DNA of 6,389 nucleotides from an uncultured Bacillota bacterium (GTDB lineage: Bacteria; Bacillota_I; Bacilli_A; RFN20; CAG-826), in assembly GCA_946623775.1 (NCBI GenBank), contig CAMORJ010000085.1, forward strand, positions 1-6,389, in the 5' to 3' direction. The notes under the pieces are model-generated. The model searched no databases, was not told the DNA's origin, and saw only the letters and a program-made list of their open reading frames with translations. This document shows positions 1 to 5,061 of the stretch, one piece after another. Each line of letters starts with the position of its first letter. The first letter of the stretch is position 1. The position numbers were made by a program, and so were the translations under genes.

Positions 1-1
1 C

Positions 2-36
2 TTTTTTGCTTATTGCGATATTGCAAAAGCAAAAAA
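2..36. repeat. 10-bp perfect inverted repeat at the operon head
   Basis: The arms TTTTTTGCTT (2-11) and AAGCAAAAAA (27-36) are exact reverse complements separated by 15 bases. The loop side contains a short direct repeat, ATTGC-GAT-ATTGC. T-rich bases come first and A-rich bases last on both strands, so this is not a normal intrinsic terminator, which needs its T-run after the hairpin. It lies just upstream of, or overlapping, the candidate promoters. It could be a regulator's operator, or simply an AT-rich palindrome. The T-run at 2-7 could also be the end of a terminator lying outside the window. Confidence 0.5.
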
Positions 37-41
37 CGTAA

Positions 42-68
42 TTGTTATTATCAATATAAGGGTATAAT
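42..68 (+). promoter_or_regulatory. Candidate sigma-70-type promoter with perfect -10, short spacer
   Basis: TATAAT at 63-68 is a perfect -10 hexamer. The best -35 upstream is TTGTTA at 42-47 (4 of 6 matches), but the spacer is only 15 bp. Transcription would begin near 74-76, leaving an essentially leaderless mRNA for the ATG at 80 and excluding the TTG at 71 as a start. A competing reading uses TATTAT (46-51) as the -10 with TTGCAA (21-26) as a poor -35 at 19 bp; it would place the AAGGG at 58-62 at the extreme 5' end of the mRNA. The sequence alone does not decide between them. Confidence 0.4.
58..62 (+). promoter_or_regulatory. Candidate ribosome binding site favouring the TTG start
   Basis: AAGGG at 58-62 lies 8 bases before TTG at 71 but 17 bases before the in-frame ATG at 80. 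If it is a working Shine-Dalgarno site, the binding protein starts at TTG and gains three residues (M-P-P) before the MKK. It directly precedes the TATAAT at 63-68, so this element and a promoter with that -10 cannot both act on the same transcript. Confidence 0.35.
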
Positions 69-79
69 CGTTGCCGCCC

Positions 80-1195
80 ATGAAGAAAACCGTCATCGCA
101 TTTTTCTCAACGCTATTGGTGTTTTTCGCATTGGTGTTTTCCCTTAGCGCTTTGTCGCGCAGCAATGCCGATGCCTTCAAGGTTGCCATGGTCACGGACT
201 TCTCCGATGTCAATGATCAGTCCTTCAACCAAGCATGCTACGAAGGAGGCAAGGAGTGGGCGGCTGAAAACAACATCGAATTCAATTACTACAAACCCAG
301 CGATATCTCTTTGGCGGAGCGCATCAAATCATTGAACCTGGCCATCGATAGGGGCTACAAAGTCATTTTGTGCCCTGGCTTTGCCTTAGGGGAGGCGATC
401 GCGAACGTCGCCCCCAAGCATCCGGACGTCAAATTCATCGGGCTCGACATCTCTCCAGGGGATTTCCCAAGCGATTTCACCTTGACCGAGAATATCGCCG
501 TCTACAATTACCACGAAGAGATCGCTGGCTATTTGGCGGGATATGGCATCGTCAAAGAAGGATTCAGGAGACTTGGGTTTTTGGGCGGCATGCCCTCCGC
601 CGCGGTCATCCGATTCGGATACGGATATGTCCAAGGGATCGACGCGGCCGCCAGGGAATTGGAGGAAAACGTCGAACTGGAATACGTTTATGGCGGCCAG
701 TTCTATGGCGACAGCGAGATATTCAAATACATCGACAACTGGTACAAAGTGAACAAGACCGAAGTCGTCTTTTCCTGCGGCGGGGGCATCTATACGTCAG
801 TCGCGCTTTCCGCAAAAGAAAACGAAGGATACATGATCGGCGTCGACAGCGACCAATCCTCCATCATCGACAAAGACTACGGTGAGGGAATCTGCATCAC
901 CAGCGCGATGAAGGGCATCAAGCAAACCGTAATCGATAAACTCAACGATCTTTATGTCGACCACGTCTGGGAAAGCGGCATATCCAATTTGGGATTGGTC
1001 TCAAGCGAGAATCCCGAGCGCAACTACGTCCAGCTTCCGATGGATACCTGGAGGATGAAAAACTTCACCATCGAGGATTATAAGGCCCTTGTCGCCGATA
1101 TCATGTCCGGGGAGAAAACCGTTTCAACGGACGTCGATGACGTTCCAAGCGTCAGCGAATACACCAAAGTTTTCTATAGGGGGTCGATTAAATAA
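80..1195 (+). CDS. BMP/PnrA-family ABC transporter substrate-binding protein (probable nucleoside-binding)
   Basis: This is the extracytoplasmic ligand-binding protein of the importer encoded by the next three genes; 371 residues from the ATG, about the usual family length. Residues 1-30 are an export signal: a MKK start, a long hydrophobic stretch at about 5-25, then SNADA, which offers signal peptidase I cleavage after Ala30 or Ala32. Mature-protein hallmarks are VAMVTD (35-40), NDQSFNQ (45-51, the family D-x-SFNQ motif near the ligand site), a PGF segment in the first lobe and GVDSDQ (254-259). There is no Cys after the hydrophobic core, so no lipobox, unlike well-studied members such as PnrA. 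I chose ATG 80 for its typical n-region; TTG 71 is in frame and has a better-spaced AAGGG. The likely ligand is a purine nucleoside by homology to PnrA, BmpA and NupN. Riboflavin (RfuA-like) or another ligand cannot be excluded. Confidence 0.9.
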   Translation: MKKTVIAFFSTLLVFFALVFSLSALSRSNADAFKVAMVTDFSDVNDQSFNQACYEGGKEWAAENNIEFNYYKPSDISLAERIKSLNLAIDRGYKVILCPGFALGEAIANVAPKHPDVKFIGLDISPGDFPSDFTLTENIAVYNYHEEIAGYLAGYGIVKEGFRRLGFLGGMPSAAVIRFGYGYVQGIDAAARELEENVELEYVYGGQFYGDSEIFKYIDNWYKVNKTEVVFSCGGGIYTSVALSAKENEGYMIGVDSDQSSIIDKDYGEGICITSAMKGIKQTVIDKLNDLYVDHVWESGISNLGLVSSENPERNYVQLPMDTWRMKNFTIEDYKALVADIMSGEKTVSTDVDDVPSVSEYTKVFYRGSIK

Positions 1196-1196
1196 C

Positions 1197-2813
1197 ATGA
1201 GCGACTCCTATGCGATCGAGATGCTTGGCATCACCAAGCGGTTCGGCAACATCTTGGCCAACGACAACATGGACATCCGCCTTAAGAAGGGCCACATTTT
1301 AGCCATCTGCGGCGAGAATGGGGCAGGCAAATCCACCATCATGTCCATTTTGTTCGGGCTTTATGAACCCGATTCCGGAATCATCAAAAAAGATGGCGTC
1401 GAGGTCAAAATCTCGAACCCGAACGACGCGAATAAACTCCGGATCGGCATGGTCCACCAGCATTTCAAATTGGTGGATACGTTCACCGTTTTGCAGAACA
1501 TCATCTTGGGCGATGAGACCATAAATCAATACACGGGTCCCCTGAATTGGTTTAAGAAGTGCTTCAATTGGCTCAATAAAAACGTCTTGAGGATCATCGA
1601 CTACAAGAAAGCCAGGGAAGAGGTCAGCGAGATCATCGAACGGTATGGCTTGCAGGTCGACTTGGACAAAAAGGTCAAAGACATCTCGGTGGAGATGCAG
1701 CAGAAAACCGAAATCATCAAGATGCTGTATCGGAAAAACGACATCCTGATCTTCGATGAGCCCACGGCCGTGCTGACCGAGCAGGAAATCCAGGGGTTCT
1801 TGGAGATACTGAGGAACCTCAAAAGGGAAGGGAAGTCCATCATTTTCATATCCCATAAGCTGAATGAGGTATTCGATGTGTGCGATGAGATCACGGTCAT
1901 CCGACAAGGGAAATGCGTCGATACCTTAGAGGTTAAGCAGACCACCAAAGAAGCCATCTCCGCCCTGATGGTCGGCAGAAAAGTGAGTATGCCCATCAAG
2001 AAGCGGCATGGCGAATGCCAAGGGGAGGTTTTAAGGGTTGAGCATTTGACGATGGTCGACCCGCTTACCAAAAAGACCATCGTCAATGACGTGTCCTTCA
2101 ATGTCAGAAGAGGCGAAATCGTCACTTTGGCGGGAATCGACGGGAATGGCCAACGCGAAGTCATCTACGGCATCACCGGCATCAGCAAAACCCAAGGCGG
2201 GACCATTTTGCTGAACCATCAGGACATCTCCTCCTTCTCGACGAGGGAAAAGATCAAGGCCGGACTTGCCCATATCCCCGAAGATAGGCATAAGCATGGG
2301 CTTGTATTGGATTATTCCGTTTCCGAGAACGCGATATTGGACCGCTATTACGAACCGGAATTCTCAAAATTCCTGTTGCTGAACCAAAGGAACATCAAAA
2401 GATACGTCAGCGGACTCATGGAGAAATACGACATTCGCTCAAGCGACGATGAAAGCACGATTGTCCGGAGCATGTCCGGAGGCAATCAGCAGAAGATCAT
2501 CGTCGGAAGGGAAATCGAGCGAGACACCGACTTGCTGATTGCCGTTCAGCCCACAAGGGGCCTCGACATCGGCTCCATCGAGACGATCCATAACATCCTG
2601 CTGAAGCAGAGGGAGCAAAACAAAGCGATTCTGCTCGTCTCGCTGGAGCTGGACCAAGTGCTTTCGCTGTCGGATAGGATCCTCGTCATGTATGAAGGCG
2701 AAATCGTCGGGGAATTCACGCCCGACCAAGCTAACAGGGAACTTTTGGGCCTATACATGTCGGGCGCGAAACGGGATGAGGTAAATGCCATCAAGGAGAG
2801 CGAACATGAATAG
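1197..2813 (+). CDS. Double-domain ATP-binding protein of the BMP-family (nucleoside-type) importer
   Basis: This 538-residue cytoplasmic ATPase resembles NupO and BmpE, with two fused nucleotide-binding domains that power import through the two downstream permeases. Domain 1 has Walker A GENGAGKST (39-47), Q-loop Gln88, signature ISVEMQQ (163-169), Walker B ILIFDEP (183-189, catalytic Glu188) and H-loop His220. Domain 2 has a degenerate Walker A GIDGNGQRE (313-321, no Lys), IPEDR (360-364), an intact signature MSGGNQQ (426-432) and a degenerate Walker B LLIAVQPTRGLD (446-457, no DE pair). Domain 2 degeneration is usual for this family, so one composite ATP site should work (domain 1 Walker motifs with domain 2 signature). 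The protein looks somewhat long because of an aromatic insertion at about 113-134. It starts 1 base after the preceding stop; an in-frame ATG at 1089 lies inside the upstream gene and would add 36 unrelated residues. AGGGGG at 1178-1183 is a distant ribosome site. It could resemble sugar-type ATPases (RbsA/MglA), but the neighbours argue for the BMP family. Confidence 0.93.
   Translation: MSDSYAIEMLGITKRFGNILANDNMDIRLKKGHILAICGENGAGKSTIMSILFGLYEPDSGIIKKDGVEVKISNPNDANKLRIGMVHQHFKLVDTFTVLQNIILGDETINQYTGPLNWFKKCFNWLNKNVLRIIDYKKAREEVSEIIERYGLQVDLDKKVKDISVEMQQKTEIIKMLYRKNDILIFDEPTAVLTEQEIQGFLEILRNLKREGKSIIFISHKLNEVFDVCDEITVIRQGKCVDTLEVKQTTKEAISALMVGRKVSMPIKKRHGECQGEVLRVEHLTMVDPLTKKTIVNDVSFNVRRGEIVTLAGIDGNGQREVIYGITGISKTQGGTILLNHQDISSFSTREKIKAGLAHIPEDRHKHGLVLDYSVSENAILDRYYEPEFSKFLLLNQRNIKRYVSGLMEKYDIRSSDDESTIVRSMSGGNQQKIIVGREIERDTDLLIAVQPTRGLDIGSIETIHNILLKQREQNKAILLVSLELDQVLSLSDRILVMYEGEIVGEFTPDQANRELLGLYMSGAKRDEVNAIKESEHE
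2793..2798 (+). promoter_or_regulatory. Ribosome binding site setting the permease 1 start
   Basis: AAGGAG sits 7 bases before ATG 2806, ideal spacing. It lies after the upstream in-frame ATG at 2785, so it rules in favour of 2806. It is embedded in the last codons of the ATPase gene, consistent with translational coupling. Confidence 0.8.
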
Positions 2814-3945
2814 GATCAAGATGTTTTTCTCCTCCTTGCTCAAGAAGGACGCCGCCAAAACGGTCATCACGTCTTTGTGGTGCGCGCTTTTAGGCTTAAT
2901 CGTCGGCTTCCTCATCTTGCTTTGCATCAACGCCCAAGAAGCGGGATATGGCATGAGCTCCATCATGGGCAATTTCCTCATTTTCAAAAACGCGGATAAC
3001 CGCTTGGATTATTTTGGGCAGACGCTAGCCAAGGCCGCGCCTTTGATCGCGATGAGCCTATCCATCCTCGTCTGCTATAAAGCGGGCCTATTCAATTTGG
3101 GCGCATCGGGACAGTATTCGGTCGCCGTTTTAGTCATCTCGTTCATGGGCGCCGGGGCAAACCTCCCTTGGTGGCTCGTGATGGTCGCTGCGATGATAGC
3201 GGGTGCTTTGTGGTCGATGATCGCCGGCGCCTTGAAGGTATTCTTCAACGTCAACGAGGTCATCTCGGGCATCATGCTCAACTGGATTGCCCTATACCTG
3301 GTGAACGGAATCCTCTCAGCGAATGCGACGGTTTGGGATTCGACCCATTCGGAGGCGTTTACCATTTCCGGCGAATCCAATGCCCATATCCCAACCATCG
3401 GCTTAGATAAACTGTTCGCCGGCAATTCGATCGTCGGCTTGGGCATGGTGCTGATATTGGTGGTCGCCATCGCCATCTTCGTGCTGTTCAAGAAGACCAC
3501 GATCGGATACGAGATCAAGGCGGCCGGATTAAACGGCGATGCCGCGGATTACGCCGGCATCAGCAAGGTCAAAAACATCTTAATCGCAACCGCGATATCG
3601 GGGGCGTTGGCGGGTTTTGCGGCATCGCTGAACCTGCAGAACGGCTTCACCTCCTGGAGGCTTTCCTCCGCGCCGCCCCTGATTGGCTTCCAAGGCATTT
3701 CGGCGGCGTTCTTAGGAGGGCTTCACCCCATTGGGGTCATCTTCTCTTCCTATTTCATCGAGCACGTCACCGAAGGCGGCTCGATGATCACCGACTTAGG
3801 ATTCGCCCCTGAAGTGGCTTCCATCATAACGTCGGTGATCATCTATCTGTCCGGCTTCGTCGCGTTCTTGAAAGAGATGATGCGCAAGTCCGAAATCAAG
3901 GAGCAGCTGGAGAGCATCTCTAGGATCAAGGGGGCAGGGAAATGA
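2806..3945 (+). CDS. ABC transporter permease 1 (BPD_transp_2 family, NupP-like)
   Basis: This 379-residue inner-membrane protein is one half of the heterodimeric channel of the importer. It has a basic N-terminus (MNRIKM), a first membrane segment at about 20-42, and roughly eight to ten hydrophobic segments overall. The family motif GLFNLGASGQ ends at Gln103; as I recall the family it usually reads FNIGAEGQ, so the acidic residue is Ser here. The cytoplasmic coupling-loop motif TTIGYEIKAAGLN (231-243), followed by a GI element, is where the ATPase should dock. The C-terminus is charged and Lys-rich. The start at 2806 is set by AAGGAG 7 bases upstream. The gene overlaps the ATPase end by 8 bases and the next permease by ATGA, so expression should be tightly coupled. 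The family is clear; the substrate is inferred only from the family. Confidence 0.92.
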   Translation: MNRIKMFFSSLLKKDAAKTVITSLWCALLGLIVGFLILLCINAQEAGYGMSSIMGNFLIFKNADNRLDYFGQTLAKAAPLIAMSLSILVCYKAGLFNLGASGQYSVAVLVISFMGAGANLPWWLVMVAAMIAGALWSMIAGALKVFFNVNEVISGIMLNWIALYLVNGILSANATVWDSTHSEAFTISGESNAHIPTIGLDKLFAGNSIVGLGMVLILVVAIAIFVLFKKTTIGYEIKAAGLNGDAADYAGISKVKNILIATAISGALAGFAASLNLQNGFTSWRLSSAPPLIGFQGISAAFLGGLHPIGVIFSSYFIEHVTEGGSMITDLGFAPEVASIITSVIIYLSGFVAFLKEMMRKSEIKEQLESISRIKGAGK

Positions 3946-4898
3946 TCATCGCGTTATCGACATTCTCATATCTTCTGGCCTTCGTCTGCGTATTGACCAT
4001 CGTGGCGCTTGGCGGCATGTTCTCCGAAAAGAGCGGGACCATTGCATTGTCTTTGGAAGGATGCATGACCATCGGGGCCTTATGCGCAGGCATCGCGATG
4101 GAGGTATTGCCCGTCTCTTTGCCGGACGGGTTAAGCGTCTTGATCGTTTTGCTCGTCGCATTGGCTGGCGGCGGGGCGTATGCGCTTCTTTTGGCGGTTG
4201 CCTCCATCACGTTCAAGGCCAATCAGACCTTGGCGGGCACCGCGCTTAATATCCTCAGCACCGGGGTAGCGGTGGTGCTTGTCAAGCTCATCACCAAGAC
4301 GGAGGCTTTGCCCGTTGGGATGTCCAGGCTCAACTTCACGAGGTTCTACGAGATATTCAACGTGAATCTCTTCGGCATGCAGGGCGTGCGCTTCAATTGG
4401 CTGATCCTCATCGTCCTGCCGCTTATCCCAATCGTTTATTTCGCCCTCTATAAGACGCAGTATGGCTTAAGGCTATCTAGCTGCGGCGAGAACCCGTCCT
4501 GCGCCGATTCGCTTGGGATCAACGTCCAGAAGACGAGGTATGTCGGCGTCTTGCTCTCTGGAATATTCGCTGGGCTGGGCGGATTGCTGCTGATCACATT
4601 GAATGCCGAATGGGAATTCGCGAATGGGGCGAACGGATTCGGCTTCTTGGCTTTGGCGGTTTTGATCTTCGGGCAATGGAAGCCGCTGTATATCTTCCTC
4701 GGGGCGTTTATCTTCTCCGCCTTCAAGACGCTTTCCGTATCTTATCCCTCCATCGATTTCCTGGCGAATCTAGGCATTTCCTCTTACTTCTATCTGGCCT
4801 TGCCATATGTGGTTTGCTTGGTCGTGCTGATATTCACGTCGAAGAAAAACGTCGGCCCGAAAGCCCTGGGCACCGCATACGACAAAGGCAAGAGATAG
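3942..4898 (+). CDS. ABC transporter permease 2 (BPD_transp_2 family, NupQ-like)
   Basis: This 318-residue membrane protein is the second, shorter channel subunit. A long and a short permease encoded in this order is the normal layout of BMP-family importers. The N-terminal membrane segment (about 8-26) leads into SEKSGTIALSLEG (28-40), equivalent to the family's G-V-V-N-I-G-L-E-G motif. Glu39 is kept, but the Asn is Ala and the Gly before Leu is Ser. Further hydrophobic segments follow, with the cytoplasmic motif YGLRLSSCGENP (174-185) as the expected ATPase docking loop. The C-terminus is basic (ends KGKR). Translation starts at the ATGA overlap with permease 1; AAGGGGG at 3928-3934 lies 7 bases upstream. 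The stop codon sits in the loop of an 8-bp inverted repeat (4883-4908). Confidence 0.92.
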   Translation: MIIALSTFSYLLAFVCVLTIVALGGMFSEKSGTIALSLEGCMTIGALCAGIAMEVLPVSLPDGLSVLIVLLVALAGGGAYALLLAVASITFKANQTLAGTALNILSTGVAVVLVKLITKTEALPVGMSRLNFTRFYEIFNVNLFGMQGVRFNWLILIVLPLIPIVYFALYKTQYGLRLSSCGENPSCADSLGINVQKTRYVGVLLSGIFAGLGGLLLITLNAEWEFANGANGFGFLALAVLIFGQWKPLYIFLGAFIFSAFKTLSVSYPSIDFLANLGISSYFYLALPYVVCLVVLIFTSKKNVGPKALGTAYDKGKR

Positions 4899-4908
4899 GC
4901 TGCCTTTG
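4883..4908 (+). repeat. 8-bp perfect inverted repeat spanning the operon stop codon
   Basis: CAAAGGCA (4883-4890) and TGCCTTTG (4901-4908) pair perfectly across a 10-base loop that holds the TAG stop of permease 2. No T-run follows, so it is not a standard intrinsic terminator by itself. It may stabilise the 3' end of the operon mRNA. Its last three bases are shared with the next inverted repeat, so the two stems compete. Confidence 0.5.
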
Positions 4909-4974
4909 AAGCATGGAACGGCAACCGCGCTTCAATGGTTATTCCGCTTTGACGAATAAATTTGCATGCTTTTT
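4906..4974 (+). terminator. Possible compound terminator after the importer operon
   Basis: Several alternative stems occur here. TTGAAGC (4906-4912) pairs with GCTTCAA (4929-4935). GGAA and AACC (4915-4918, 4923-4926) pair with GGTT and TTCC (4937-4940, 4942-4945). AAGCATG (4909-4915) pairs with CATGCTT (4965-4971), and that last arm runs into a T5 stretch (4970-4974). The last pairing gives a terminator-like shape, but its loop is long (49 bases) and the T-run is short. Termination at the end of a four-gene operon and before a new promoter is expected, but this is a weak structural call. Confidence 0.3.
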
Positions 4975-5005
4975 CTATATCGACTCTGCCATCGACGAAA
5001 AATCG

Positions 5006-5035
5006 GTGACGCAATCGGCGCGCGTGTGATATAAA
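5006..5035 (+). promoter_or_regulatory. Extended -10 promoter for the sensor kinase
   Basis: The -10 is TATAAA at 5030-5035 (5 of 6), preceded by TG one base earlier (5027-5028), the extended -10 form. The -35 is GTGACG at 5006-5011 (4 of 6) with an 18-bp spacer. Initiation would fall near 5042, giving a leader of about 20 bases before ATG 5062. It indicates that the kinase can be transcribed separately from the importer operon. Confidence 0.6.
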
Positions 5036-5061
5036 TAAAAAACGAAAAAACGGGAATCGAT

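Noticed and set aside
2..36. Inverted repeat read as an intrinsic terminator
   Set aside because: The T-run precedes rather than follows the stem on both strands.
10..213. 67-codon - strand frame over the operon head
   Set aside because: It is antisense to the binding-protein signal peptide and the promoter region; no evidence for a real gene.
1299..1907. Long open frame of 202 codons on the - strand inside the ATPase gene
   Set aside because: It is antisense to well-conserved ATPase motifs on the + strand and its translation shows no recognisable domain; it follows from the codon pattern of the real gene.
3942..3945. Mycoplasma-type code in which TGA encodes Trp
   Set aside because: TGA ends permease 1 exactly at an ATGA junction with a well-formed permease 2 start, and Trp is encoded by TGG throughout.
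1197..4898. Sugar importer (RbsA/MglA type) as the identity of the operon
   Set aside because: The ATPase resembles that group, but the binding protein has BMP-family motifs and the two unequal permeases in this order match BMP-type importers.
4949..4981. TTGACG (4949-4954) as -35 of a second kinase promoter
   Set aside because: The best -10-like sequence, TATATC at 4976-4981, is 21 bp away, and closer hexamers match the consensus poorly.
4790..5014. 74-codon - strand frame across the end of permease 2 and the intergenic region
   Set aside because: Two fifths is antisense to permease 2 and there is no supporting ribosome site or recognisable motif.
4913..5029. Small + strand frame of 38 codons in the intergenic region
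   Set aside because: No ribosome site precedes it, it lies in hairpin-forming sequence and overlaps the kinase promoter, and the product resembles nothing I recognise.
4966..5034. 22-codon + strand frame in phase with the kinase
   Set aside because: It lacks a ribosome site and ends at the stop at 5032-5034, so it neither extends the kinase nor looks like a leader peptide with a telling codon run.
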